Assembly (NCBI GenBank): GCA_016874915.1
Contig: VGSW01000007.1
Coordinates: 1 to 46,432 of the forward strand
Length of the DNA stretch: 46,432 bases
From: Deltaproteobacteria bacterium
Lineage (GTDB): Bacteria; Desulfobacterota; Desulfobaccia; Desulfobaccales; 0-14-0-80-60-11
Direction of reading: 5' to 3'
The position numbers and the translations under genes are program-made. This document shows, piece after piece, positions 1-8,512 of this stretch. The notes beneath the pieces are model-generated. The model was not told the DNA's origin. It did not search any database and saw only the letters and a program-made list of their open reading frames with translations. Position 1 is the stretch's first letter, and each line of letters begins with the position of its first letter.

Positions 1-2
1 GC

Positions 3-131
3 CGTAATCGACGTAACCCGCGAGGGGTCAAGCGCAAGATGAGCACATTCCCCGTGCGTCGCCGCGGCTCTAAACCAATGCCCAAACTCGACCTCCATTT
101 GGCTATTAATATATTAAATAAACAGTATTAG
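3..131 (+). mobile_element. C-terminal end of an IS4-type DDE transposase (5' end outside window)
   Basis: An open frame enters from the window's left edge and ends at TAG 129-131, giving about 42 residues. It is very basic and includes a run reading NPRGVKRKMSTFPVRR, followed by a short hydrophilic tail. Endings of the form NPR-x-VKRKMS are, from memory, typical of IS4-family DDE transposases. The catalytic core lies outside the window, so neither activity nor completeness can be judged. If correct, an insertion sequence borders the CRISPR-Cas locus on its cas1 side, where an array would often be found. The downstream sequence is AT-rich and then becomes a short TTAGGGG-type repeat. Confidence 0.5.
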
Positions 132-164
132 GGTTAGGGGTTAGGAAAAGGATGATCCCCCCCC

Positions 165-545
165 CTAGGGTTCCGCTGCCTTATTTTTAAGGGCCGTCAG
201 AAGGCCGTTAATGATTCGGCCTACCTCGGCCACCTGAACGAGAAGCCGGTTCAAGTCAGGGGCGATTATGAAACCAAGATTATGAGAGATAATGAGATGT
301 GTTTCCAATTCCGCCACGGAACCCCGGGAATTACTCAAGAAATACTGAAATTCCTTGCGAGAAGCCCTGGCGTGACCTTCGGCAATATTACTGGGGATGG
401 ACCCTGCGGCCCGCCGAATTTGGCTCACCAGGCCGAACATCTCTTCCTTAGGGAAGTTTTTGGTCAGATAGTATATTTCGGTCACCAACTCCACAGCCTT
501 CTTCCAGGCCACCAAATCCCGATATGAGTGCGCTTTCTTCGTCAT
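165..545 (-). CDS. Four-helix-bundle protein (S23 / 23S rRNA intervening-sequence protein family)
   Basis: The product is 126 residues. It contains the signature features of the TIGR02436/S23 family: an early YRDLVAWKKAVEL helix, the central SQIRRAAGSIPSNIAEG motif and the following EFQYFLSNSRGSVAELET segment. These proteins form a pentameric four-helix bundle. They were first described inside 23S rRNA intervening sequences, but most copies, like this one, stand alone, and their function is unknown. I chose the ATG at 545 because the protein then begins MTKKAHSYRDL, as family members do. The frame remains open further upstream without a better start. It lies 55 bp after cas1 on the same strand, between cas1 and the transposase remnant, so it is probably a passenger of the island. 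Family call is confident; role is not. Confidence 0.85.
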   Translation of the reverse strand: MTKKAHSYRDLVAWKKAVELVTEIYYLTKNFPKEEMFGLVSQIRRAAGSIPSNIAEGHARASRKEFQYFLSNSRGSVAELETHLIISHNLGFIIAPDLNRLLVQVAEVGRIINGLLTALKNKAAEP

Positions 546-600
546 AGAACTTATTCTAACCCCCAGCACCTAACCTCTAATCCCTCTCTCCCAACATAAG

Positions 601-1602
601 TCATTTCCAGGAAAAAATAAAGGGAGCGTAGGGCTCGCCGGTGAGCACGGTCTGGCGGAGACGCTGGGCCTGACGCCGGAAGAGGCGACGGAAATCCATT
701 TCCGGGTCATCCGCCGCGGCCCCCTGGGACCGGGTGACAAAGCGCTCGTATTCCTGAAAATAGCGCTTGCGGGGATCATCCAGAAGATAGACGCCGCCGG
801 AGGTATGGGTGTAAAAATCCGGCTCCTGGACGATGCGGTTGTTGACCAGATAGAGAGTGAGCCGGTCCACCAGGGGGACTCGAAACTCTTCCAGGAGGTC
901 CGAGGCCAACGTGGCGTGCCCGAAACGGGGTTGATGGTAAAACCCCAGGTAGGGATCGAAGCCCATGCCGTCCAGGAGGGAGGAGAGTTCGTTATATACC
1001 AGGGTATAGCCCAGGGAGAGCAAGGCGTTCACCGGGTCCGGGGCGGGATGGCGGGCGCGGCCGGTGAAAGAGAAGGAGTGGCGCAACATTTTGGCAAAGC
1101 CGGCAAAATAGGCCCGGGCCCCGGCGCCTTCCAGGCCCAGGAGGCGGGCCGGGTCCGGGGCCTGGGCCGCCTGGTCCCGGGCGGCGGACACCTGGGCGGT
1201 CTCCTGGGCCAGGTCGGTGTCGGGGTGGTTGTGGGCGAACTCCCGGAGGAATTCCAGGGCGTTGCCCAGTTTGGCGGCAATCAATGTTTGGGACAGGCTG
1301 AGGGTGAAGGCGGCATCCGCGGCTCGGCGGTATTGGGCCTGGCGCAGTTCGATATTCTTGGGGAAGGGCGAGGTGAGCTGCCCCAAGAGCCGGCCCCGGC
1401 GGGTGAAGAGGGCCAGTTCCACCTCATGGCTGAGGCAGAGTTGCAGGGCCGGGGTGGTGAGGTGCACGTGGCCGAAGACCAGGACGCCGTCCAGGTCGGA
1501 CACCGGGATGTCCAGGAGGGTCTGGTCGTCCTTGGTGACAGTAAGGCGTTCGCCGGTTTTGGCGAGCACCGCGCCTTGTTCGGTAAGGTAAAGGAAGGCC
1601 AT
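601..1602 (-). CDS. cas1: CRISPR-associated endonuclease Cas1
   Basis: Cas1 is the integrase that inserts new spacers into CRISPR arrays, normally as a complex with Cas2. The 333-residue product has the usual length and two-domain layout. The N-terminal beta domain includes SDLDGVLVFGHVHLTTPAL. The C-terminal helical domain has LLGLEGAGARAYFAGF with the likely metal ligand E158, then GFYHQPRFG with H223 and LASDLLEEFR with D235; this spacing matches the conserved Glu-His-Asp triad. I chose the ATG at 1602 because a GAGGAGAG ribosome site precedes it closely; a longer frame starting at 1614 would bury that site. It lies 168 bp downstream of the last RAMP gene on the same strand, so it may be read from the cas operon. 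No cas2 is visible on either side. Confidence 0.95.
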   Translation of the reverse strand: MAFLYLTEQGAVLAKTGERLTVTKDDQTLLDIPVSDLDGVLVFGHVHLTTPALQLCLSHEVELALFTRRGRLLGQLTSPFPKNIELRQAQYRRAADAAFTLSLSQTLIAAKLGNALEFLREFAHNHPDTDLAQETAQVSAARDQAAQAPDPARLLGLEGAGARAYFAGFAKMLRHSFSFTGRARHPAPDPVNALLSLGYTLVYNELSSLLDGMGFDPYLGFYHQPRFGHATLASDLLEEFRVPLVDRLTLYLVNNRIVQEPDFYTHTSGGVYLLDDPRKRYFQEYERFVTRSQGAAADDPEMDFRRLFRRQAQRLRQTVLTGEPYAPFIFSWK

Positions 1603-1770
1603 GACTCTCCTCAAGTGCCAGCTTTTTTGCGGGCCAGATAGCCTTTAAGGTCAAAGGTGGGGTTCCTTTGTTTACAGAGCCAGAAGGTATCCTTGTTTCA
1701 TTAACCGTTTCTGCAACCAAGATGCCTTGATGTGAGGGAGTTTCTCCCAAGTGCTTAAGTATATAACTTT

Positions 1771-2616
1771 CTAAGGGACCGGGGTCCACAGACCGAAGTG
1801 CCCTATTTGAAACCTCTGACTCTGTAAAATTTTACTTCCGGGTTGAAAATATATGCCGGCAAACTCGACATGCTGGCCGGCATAGCAGTGGGCAAGATTG
1901 TCGGAGCGCCATTCCCGGCCCACCAGGGGTTCCACCGCGCCTGCGGCAGGCAAACCCGAGAGGTGGGCATGGGCCAGGAGGGGTTTACCGTCTTCCAGGC
2001 AGATGAAGGGCCGGTCATGGTTTGCAAGCTCGATGCGGGCATCGCCGCCGAAGAGGGGGGCCTCATCCTGAAGTGGAAGGGGATCATTCGCTGGTTCCAC
2101 CCAGCCCCAACCGTAACAGCGCTCCGCCCCCAGTTGGATTTGCCCCAGCACGGCCCGCCAGTCGGGGGCATCTTCCCGGGTGACCAAGTACCCTAAGAGA
2201 TGAACCGGCTGTCCCGTGTCGTTGGTGAAAGGGGAGATGAACTCGACTTCATGAAGGGCCCCTTCTTCCGCCGTTTGTTGCGGATAGGACAGGGCGGTGG
2301 AGGCGTAGCTGCCTAAGAAACGGGAGTTGAAGTCTTCTTCCCAAGGCCATATGGGACGAAATGTGGTTCCCTGTTTTAGGGCGGGATAGAGATAGGTATA
2401 GGCCAAAGATTGATGAATCCGGTCTCCCATGGCCCGGTATAGCCGAGAGTCGGCAGCAGGCCCTGGCTGTAAACGGGTGAGGCGCATAGTGAGAGCGCCC
2501 CAAAGAACCCGACCCAGAACATAGCCCCGGGTGCGTAGCAAGTTGCCCACCTTGCCGCAGCCGATGTGCATGGGCGAACGCAGACGCAAGACGATTTCAT
2601 ATACTTGCCAGTTCAT
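1771..2616 (-). CDS. RAMP-superfamily Cas protein, probable Cas5 group (Cmr3-like)
   Basis: This 281-residue protein has RAMP hallmarks. It opens with a ferredoxin-like first strand ending in SPMHIGCGKVGN. Then comes GYVLGRVLWGALT, equivalent to the PGS-x-L-x-G-A segment of RAMPs, and later a glycine-rich loop, ERCYGWGWVEP. By elimination it is the Cas5-group subunit (Cmr3-like) that would hold the 5' handle of the crRNA next to Cas10, because Cmr1-, Cmr4-, Cmr5- and Cmr6-like proteins are already encoded here. It is shorter than typical Cmr3. Its ATG overlaps the cmr5 stop by four bases (ATGA), indicating translational coupling. The RAMP assignment is firm; the Cmr3 assignment is inference. 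Alternative: another Cas7-like subunit. Confidence 0.65.
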   Translation of the reverse strand: MNWQVYEIVLRLRSPMHIGCGKVGNLLRTRGYVLGRVLWGALTMRLTRLQPGPAADSRLYRAMGDRIHQSLAYTYLYPALKQGTTFRPIWPWEEDFNSRFLGSYASTALSYPQQTAEEGALHEVEFISPFTNDTGQPVHLLGYLVTREDAPDWRAVLGQIQLGAERCYGWGWVEPANDPLPLQDEAPLFGGDARIELANHDRPFICLEDGKPLLAHAHLSGLPAAGAVEPLVGREWRSDNLAHCYAGQHVEFAGIYFQPGSKILQSQRFQIGHFGLWTPVP

Positions 2617-3062
2617 CTGTCGTCGCCCTCTGCCTTCCGGGCCTTAGCCCCATAGCGAGTATAAATGAGCATCTGCTCCAGGGTCTCCTTGGCCAGCAAA
2701 AGCCGCTCCAGGTTGACCACCACTTGGCTGGAGATGTACCGCAGCACCTCTTCACTTACCGTGGGATCGGGTTTGCTGGACCACTTAAAGGTAAATTTGG
2801 TATTCATGTCATCCAGCAGGTTAAGAATTTCGTCCATCACCCTTTGGGCCTGTTCTCTTTGCTTATCTTGACGCTGGGAAGCTAAAAACAGGATGGCGGC
2901 ATAGACGCCGTTTTCCTGAAGCACTCCCAGGGTCTTGGTGACGAGGTTGTCCAGATCCCCAGCCTCTTTGGCGCTCTTGGCGCATCGGACGATGTTCTGG
3001 GCGAAGGTGGCCGCCAGCCGGTCCAAATTTTCCACCCTGATACTGGAAATGGTATTAGCCAT
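2613..3062 (-). CDS. cmr5: Type III CRISPR small subunit, Cmr5-like (Cas11)
   Basis: A 149-residue, mostly helical protein between two RAMP genes, with a Cmr5-like central stretch (VLQENGVYAAILFLASQ) and no cysteine motifs. Cmr5 is the small subunit that stacks along the Cas7 backbone and stabilises the crRNA-target duplex. I chose the ATG at 3062 (MANTISSIRV) because a GAGGAGA ribosome site sits just upstream; a longer frame opens at TTG 3080. The stop overlaps the next RAMP start in an ATGA. The neighbour order cmr4-cmr5-cas5-like supports the call. Small subunits diverge quickly, so position carries part of the identification. Confidence 0.8.
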   Translation of the reverse strand: MANTISSIRVENLDRLAATFAQNIVRCAKSAKEAGDLDNLVTKTLGVLQENGVYAAILFLASQRQDKQREQAQRVMDEILNLLDDMNTKFTFKWSSKPDPTVSEEVLRYISSQVVVNLERLLLAKETLEQMLIYTRYGAKARKAEGDDR

Positions 3063-3076
3063 GACTTGATTTCTCC

Positions 3077-4114
3077 TCAAGAGGGGGAAATAATGGAATC
3101 ACCAACCAGGGCCAGGCGTCCAAAGCCCCTGGTGCCCATGCCGCCGACTCCGAGCCAGGCCAGCATTTCCAGGCCGGCGCGGAACACATGGGCAGGTCCC
3201 TCCCACGCGAGGCCGAGAGCCTCAAATTTTCTGCTGGCTTCTGCCACTCCATCATTGTCCCAGCTCTTTAGGGTTTTTTTATCTTCTTCAGTGAGGGTTG
3301 ACCAATGTCTCAGCAGCGCCGGGGACGGAAAGGTCTGTCGATAATCATCCACCACTATCTCCAGTGTGAGGAATGTGGATCGGGGCAGGGCTTCATAGGT
3401 GAACAGGGCGCCCTCTGCCGCGGCGCCCCGCCAAGGGTCGATGCTTACCGAGGTGCGCACTTCCAGGTTGCTGTTAACTACTTGTGAAAAGAGTGCCTCT
3501 GAGACCAGGATCAGCCGTTCCTTGACAGTATCCCAACATTCGCCCTGCCAGGCATCCGGGGCTGTCACCGTGACCTGGCCGCCTACTGTCAGCATTAACC
3601 AGCCCAGATTGAGGGGGTCAGTGCGGCTCCAGCTCAGGAAGCAAGCTCCTATATCTTGGGACGACTCCGCGTTATTTGGCGATTCATCTACGGTGAACCC
3701 CACGCCTTTTAGTCTCTGCCTGGTGCTTACCCAGACCGGGCCGTACATGGAATGAACCGGAAAGAGTAACAACTGGGCATCAAAAACATTAATCACCCCG
3801 GAATAGGTCTCCGTTTTCTCCTCCCCGGCTTCAGTTTCGCCACCCTTGGTATAGCCGAAGGTATAGCAAACGGGATTGGTAGCTGGATAGGTGACATTTT
3901 CATGGTCCTTGCCGGCAGCCGCCAGATCTTCATAGAGCCGCGAGGCATAGGAACGGGCGGCACCGTGCAAGGCGGTGCCGGGAATCTTGGGCACCCGGGT
4001 GCCCGGCTCCCGAACAATGCTGTTGTCTACTCGGCCCAAGCGGTAGCCGCCGGTGCCGATATGCACCGGGTCAAGGGTCATCAGCAGGTAGCGGTGTCGT
4101 TCAAAAATCGCCAT
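3077..4114 (-). CDS. cmr4: Type III backbone RAMP, Cmr4-like Cas7 (target RNA-cleaving subunit)
   Basis: The 345-residue product starts with the classic Cas7 RAMP strand and loop, DPVHIGTGGYRLGRVDNS. D30 in GRVDN sits where Cmr4 carries its RNA-cleaving aspartate. KIPGTALHGAARSYA (the PGT/S-x-L-x-G-x-x-R segment) follows, and a glycine-rich loop, GVGGMGTRGFGRL, closes the fold near the C-terminus. Cmr4 forms the repeated backbone of the effector, binds the crRNA spacer and cuts bound target RNA at six-base intervals. It overlaps the cas10 stop by 14 bases, and cmr5 follows after 14 bases. If D30 is the catalytic residue, this complex should still cleave RNA even though its Cas10 lacks the cyclase motif. 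Confidence 0.85.
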   Translation of the reverse strand: MAIFERHRYLLMTLDPVHIGTGGYRLGRVDNSIVREPGTRVPKIPGTALHGAARSYASRLYEDLAAAGKDHENVTYPATNPVCYTFGYTKGGETEAGEEKTETYSGVINVFDAQLLLFPVHSMYGPVWVSTRQRLKGVGFTVDESPNNAESSQDIGACFLSWSRTDPLNLGWLMLTVGGQVTVTAPDAWQGECWDTVKERLILVSEALFSQVVNSNLEVRTSVSIDPWRGAAAEGALFTYEALPRSTFLTLEIVVDDYRQTFPSPALLRHWSTLTEEDKKTLKSWDNDGVAEASRKFEALGLAWEGPAHVFRAGLEMLAWLGVGGMGTRGFGRLALVGDSIISPS

Positions 4115-7046
4115 GGTTGTCTGCCCCCTTGGATTCTTTTTCTTTAAGGATTTGCAGGTGGAGTTCGGCTAGGTCGGCCAACTCCCCCGTTACTCCGGCA
4201 TCTTCCAACTGCTGGCGAATCTCTGGAGAGATTTTCTCCCAGGAGGTTTTCCGCCAGGCGGCGCCGGCTAAAGTGTCCCGGACAAATTGTCGGAAGGTGC
4301 CTTTTTCTTCATCTTTTTCCAACAAAGCAAGCCGACCGTCCTGGCCGAACCAGGCCTCCCGGGTGGCCTCGATGGCTTGCACCACCTGGTATCGTTGGGT
4401 TATGGACAGGTCCTGCATCTGCTTCCAGAGGGCTTCCAAGCGGTCCAGGTTATCCAGTAAAAAGGGGCGAGTGGGGCGGGACCACCGGCGCCCCGACACA
4501 TCATAACTGATCTCAAAGCGTCGCCCCGTAATGTCTAAAAATTCGAAGTCGAAGCGGCTCGGGCTGATGCATACTTTGGGTCTCTTATCAGGGGGAGTCT
4601 TTGAGTCACGTGCCTTCAGGTCCTTGACATGCTTTGACTCTATGATAGGTGGCTCATTTTGTATGGACGGGCAAAAGCGGAAATGGGGATACCATTTGTC
4701 CAGCACTGTCCCGTCTCCGGAGCAAAGGGGTACTTCCCAGACCACGCCGTTATCAAAGATCAGGCGGCGTTTGTCGTTGACCGTCTCTGCCTGGACAATC
4801 CCCCACCACTCCTCTACTTTTTTATCTCCCATTTTCAGCATGGCCCGCCCTGCTTCCAGCACGGCCCGCATGGGGGCGCGCCGGGGGAAGAAGACCAGCC
4901 CCAGATGCAGGGGCAGGCGGTCCCGCACCCGCGCCATTTGATCCATGTAGGCTCGACAGATGGCCTGCACCAGGTCCAAAGCCTTATCGGCGGGAACCAG
5001 CGACAGGCCCACCATGGGTTCGGCGAGAAGGGGAATTACGGGCACATAGGCGTCGAGTTTTTCATATTTGATGATCTGGACGCTGTTCAGAGGCTGGCTT
5101 TTCCGGCCCGCAGTCCCCGGTTCTCGAAGCTGGCATTTGGCTTGCCCCAGTTTTTCTATCCACTCTTCGTCTTTGAGCTTATGACGTTTAACGAAATATT
5201 CCAGGTTCTCTACTGTTACGAAACGGGATCGGGGCGCGTCCCAAACCACCTCCAGGGTCTTGCCTTCCCACTGCAGTTCGTAGGCGTGGTAAGGCCCCAG
5301 TTTTGCTGTCAGCCAGTCCCACGCTGCGTCTTCAGGATGAAGGGCTAGCCGAAATGTCCTCCTATGATTTACAACAGCCGGGGCAATCACATTCCAAGCG
5401 CGTTCCCAGAATCGACGTCCCGTTTCGGCTACGCGATAAAGGCGGGTCGGAGAAGGGGCCTTGGGGGAGTCACCTTTTATCATGATGGTGGAGAAGAGGA
5501 CGCCGTCCAACCAGCCTTCCAGGCCCAGACGCCCCACCAGCAGCGCTAACCGGCCATGATTGTCAGCCACTTCACTGGTCCAGACGGTGCCCTGGAAACT
5601 TCTTTCGGCCCACTCCTGACTGCGCCGTCCCCGACGGGTCAAACAGACCCGGCAGAGGTTCCGTTCCTTGGCCTTGTCAAAGGTGGCCCAGGATGCCAAT
5701 TCTGGTTCCAGAGTGGCCTCCGCCTCCGAATTTTTAGGAGGGTAACCTACGGGGCGAAAGCCGCAGACCGTGCAGATTTCCGCGTTGGGCGGGCGGTCTT
5801 TTAACCACTCCTTTCCCCAGGAATAGAGATTGTTATCCCATTGCACCGGCTCCTGGCGTATCTTTAAAGCGCTTTTCCGGGGGTTTGCGACAAGATTGGC
5901 CGCTGCTTCAACATAATCATAAGTTTTGTTCCAGGGGTCCAGTTGGGCACCGTTAACCGGTGCCTCCAGGTGAATCTGGGGCTGCAGATCCGGCGGGAAA
6001 CACCCGCGGATTTCCTGAAGCAGTTCGTCGTCACGGTCGAAATTCGGAAACAAATAATATGCCCCGGTCTCATCGTGATAGAAACGGTTGGCCAGGGCGT
6101 AGGTTTCTTCAAGCAGGGTTTGCACCGCTTCGAAAGATTTTTTTAAAGCATCTCCGATGCCCAGAAGGTCCCGGATGGTGTCACTCTGCTGATACAGTCC
6201 CAAGATATCCAGACTCACCCGCAAGGTGCGCCAGGCCAGCCAATCTCGCCTGGTAAAATCCAGCGATTCGGGTTTGGTTTTAAATAGCCAGGCTGCTGCG
6301 GCCTTAGTCAGGCTGGCCACCGTATAGCCCCAATCCCACAAGGTGATATCATTTTGCGGCCTCCGGGTGTCGGCAATGCCCTGGGCCATACAGCCTCTCA
6401 TGTCCGCCAACCATCGCCGCCTCTCAGGCGTAACGATCTTCGAGAGGCGATCAAGCGGGAGCGACTTTAAAGCTGCCGCGGGGGTGTCCACCAAAATTGG
6501 GTCTTCACTACCGAAGGGCGTGGCACGGTGCATCTCCTGGTAAGGCTGGGAATTGTCATCTGGGGCATCTTCTTTTTCAAAGTGGGCGATGCCATGGAGC
6601 GCCGCCACAAGCAGGGCGGGGGACATGTTTTTTTCCAGCGCAGCAGTCCAGTCTTTTTCAGTGTTTTTCGGTCTGTTGGCTAGCAGCGACATTTCGCCCA
6701 GGTTGTATCTCACTAGATCCCAGTTTGTGATTTCAAGATGTTGCAGTATTCCAGTCAGATCAGGACGATCAATAAAAGGGGCGTTTATTTGGCTACTTGC
6801 CTGCCTCTGCCATTCACGGATAGTTGCCGTTGTTCCCTCCACAGTGCTTCCCGTATGATTCGGGAATACATGGCGCGGATCCACCAGTCGGCGATAGAAG
6901 TATTTCACTCCGTAAATATCTTTATCTTTAGCCTGGCTCTGCAGGAATTTGTCGCTCAGCTTTCCTAAGTCGTGGATCAGACCCAGGGCTTCCAGGTAGA
7001 GGATGGCTTCTCTCTCATCTTTATTGGGTCTCCAGGGAGAGCTCAT
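4101..7046 (-). CDS. cas10: Cas10 large subunit of the Csx11 type, HD domain present, GGDD absent
   Basis: Cas10 is the signature subunit of type III effectors. This 981-residue version has an N-terminal HD motif in GLIHDLGKLSDKF (H25, D26), usually linked to single-strand DNA cutting. A Cas10-like helix around TLWDWGYTVASLTKAA follows at about 235-250. A zinc-ribbon-like pair of cysteine motifs is CTVC (425-428) and CRVC (465-468). A palm-like segment DNHGRLALLVGRL sits near 494-506. Where the second palm should carry GGDD, before the LVPADKALDLVQAI helix, the sequence reads AEPMVGLSL (about 674-682). The cyclase site is therefore missing, so cyclic oligoadenylate synthesis is not expected. 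Size, HD retention and GGDD loss match Csx11, the Cas10 of subtype III-C. Its start overlaps the previous RAMP stop as ATGA. Confidence 0.88.
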   Translation of the reverse strand: MSSPWRPNKDEREAILYLEALGLIHDLGKLSDKFLQSQAKDKDIYGVKYFYRRLVDPRHVFPNHTGSTVEGTTATIREWQRQASSQINAPFIDRPDLTGILQHLEITNWDLVRYNLGEMSLLANRPKNTEKDWTAALEKNMSPALLVAALHGIAHFEKEDAPDDNSQPYQEMHRATPFGSEDPILVDTPAAALKSLPLDRLSKIVTPERRRWLADMRGCMAQGIADTRRPQNDITLWDWGYTVASLTKAAAAWLFKTKPESLDFTRRDWLAWRTLRVSLDILGLYQQSDTIRDLLGIGDALKKSFEAVQTLLEETYALANRFYHDETGAYYLFPNFDRDDELLQEIRGCFPPDLQPQIHLEAPVNGAQLDPWNKTYDYVEAAANLVANPRKSALKIRQEPVQWDNNLYSWGKEWLKDRPPNAEICTVCGFRPVGYPPKNSEAEATLEPELASWATFDKAKERNLCRVCLTRRGRRSQEWAERSFQGTVWTSEVADNHGRLALLVGRLGLEGWLDGVLFSTIMIKGDSPKAPSPTRLYRVAETGRRFWERAWNVIAPAVVNHRRTFRLALHPEDAAWDWLTAKLGPYHAYELQWEGKTLEVVWDAPRSRFVTVENLEYFVKRHKLKDEEWIEKLGQAKCQLREPGTAGRKSQPLNSVQIIKYEKLDAYVPVIPLLAEPMVGLSLVPADKALDLVQAICRAYMDQMARVRDRLPLHLGLVFFPRRAPMRAVLEAGRAMLKMGDKKVEEWWGIVQAETVNDKRRLIFDNGVVWEVPLCSGDGTVLDKWYPHFRFCPSIQNEPPIIESKHVKDLKARDSKTPPDKRPKVCISPSRFDFEFLDITGRRFEISYDVSGRRWSRPTRPFLLDNLDRLEALWKQMQDLSITQRYQVVQAIEATREAWFGQDGRLALLEKDEEKGTFRQFVRDTLAGAAWRKTSWEKISPEIRQQLEDAGVTGELADLAELHLQILKEKESKGADNHGDF

Positions 7047-8512
7047 ACTTCACCCCCCGGCATTAACGCCGCCGCCAGTTGCCGTACCACCCCAGGCAAG
7101 TCCTGTAAACGGGAGAATTCCTGAACTACCGCACCGGCCGACTGGGCAGCCTGATGTTCGCGGTAGCTCGCCTCTCCTCCGGTTTCCCACCAGTCTTTGA
7201 TTCTTCCATAAAGCTGTCTTTTTTTCCGGTAATAATCCTCGCCCCGGTCCCGGAGAATTTGGGTATAGGCCTCCACTGAGCGCAGATTGCCCAAGGGATC
7301 GATGAAATCATCCAAGCGATCAGCGGCGCCGAAATAATGTTCCAGGTGGGGGGGCAGGCAGGTGTGTTCTGCTGGGGTGCCCAGTTGGGCCTTGAGGAGC
7401 AGGCGTCCGGGAGACGGTAGATTGTCCTCCGCAGCCCCATAACCGCTGCTGGTTTTGGCCCCGAAACCGTAAGAAGTGAAAAGACCGTGCACGGCTTCGG
7501 CCAAGAACGGCAAATCCTCGGCCAGTTGCCGGACCAAAGCGTTTCGATCCGGCGTGACTGCTCCCCCACCGTTTTGGCCGCTGCCCGGAAAGTCGAAGGG
7601 CACATATAACAGACTGAAGCGGCCTTGGGCGCCCCTCGGCACGCACTCATACAGGATGGGGTTAATGCCCACCCCCCGGCGGCGGTCATGGGGATTGATG
7701 ATCTCCAGACCAAGATCGTTGAAATACGTGGGAAAGAAAAACAGGCGGCCTTGGCGTCCCTCGATCCGCTCGGTGCGAAATCCGTGAGTTCGGAGGTATA
7801 AGTCGAACTCGGTTTCAAGCCCTTCCCGTTTCTTACGACGCTGCGCACTCAGGTCTTCCTCTGGCGCTCCCTGGTTCCGTGACAACAAAAACTCCGCTAT
7901 CCTGCCGTTGAGATACCGGGCTTGAGCCGCGTTTTCATTCCCAAAGAGCAACACCCCCTGGGCGCGGCGGGGCCATAAAGACGAGGCCCGAGCCTCTGGA
8001 GTTGCTCCGGCCTCCGGGCTTTGTCTGAGAACCTCCTCCAGCCTTCGTCCAATTATGCGAGTTGCTTTAGCTCTAAGGGCCCCTTTCCAACTTGCGGGGG
8101 CCATATAAGGGACCTTAAAGACCTTGTCCTTGCGAACCGGGTTGTCGATGATGTAGAAGACGTCATCATCTCGGCTCAGATAGGGCCGGGCCAGGGTAAA
8201 AGGAAATTCGATTCCCAGGCTGTAGGAAGGCAAAATCGTCATGGCCTCTATCAGAGGGCGCTCGAGTCCCAGGCGCTGTAACCTCGCCAACTCGATAGTG
8301 ATCTGATTCGCAGCCGGCGTCCCGCCCCCAGGCTCCTTAATCAGAACCAAGTTACGATAAAACCCTCGGGCCAGCTCTTTCAAAGCCGTGGGCAGGGCCA
8401 TGCAGAGCAATTCCGCTCGGGTAAAGGCATTCAGGTTTTTATCGCGCATGACCTCATTTAAGGCCTGGACATCGAGCCTACCCCGGTATGCGAAAATCTC
8501 CCGTTCCTTCAT
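7043..8512 (-). CDS. Large RAMP-superfamily Cas7-group protein, probable Cmr6 of subtype III-C
   Basis: The 489-residue product has the RAMP segment FKVPYMAPASWKGALRAKATR at about 130-150, the Cmr6/Cmr4-type PxxPxSxxKGxLR element. A long middle insertion rich in charged residues follows, then the glycine-rich FTSYGFGAKTSSGYGAAE loop near residue 360. Cmr6 caps the 3' end of the crRNA in Cmr complexes. At 489 residues it is clearly longer than ordinary Cmr6 of about 300, with roughly 100 extra residues at each end. Its start overlaps the cmr1 stop (ATGA) and its stop overlaps the cas10 start (ATGA), so it is tightly coupled to the large subunit. RAMP membership is firm; the Cmr6 label rests on motif style and gene order. 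Confidence 0.7.
   Translation of the reverse strand: MKEREIFAYRGRLDVQALNEVMRDKNLNAFTRAELLCMALPTALKELARGFYRNLVLIKEPGGGTPAANQITIELARLQRLGLERPLIEAMTILPSYSLGIEFPFTLARPYLSRDDDVFYIIDNPVRKDKVFKVPYMAPASWKGALRAKATRIIGRRLEEVLRQSPEAGATPEARASSLWPRRAQGVLLFGNENAAQARYLNGRIAEFLLSRNQGAPEEDLSAQRRKKREGLETEFDLYLRTHGFRTERIEGRQGRLFFFPTYFNDLGLEIINPHDRRRGVGINPILYECVPRGAQGRFSLLYVPFDFPGSGQNGGGAVTPDRNALVRQLAEDLPFLAEAVHGLFTSYGFGAKTSSGYGAAEDNLPSPGRLLLKAQLGTPAEHTCLPPHLEHYFGAADRLDDFIDPLGNLRSVEAYTQILRDRGEDYYRKKRQLYGRIKDWWETGGEASYREHQAAQSAGAVVQEFSRLQDLPGVVRQLAAALMPGGEV

Noticed and set aside
805-1641. Long plus-strand frame opposite cas1
   Set aside because: It is a glycine/glutamine-rich antisense shadow of cas1 with no ribosome site or family features.
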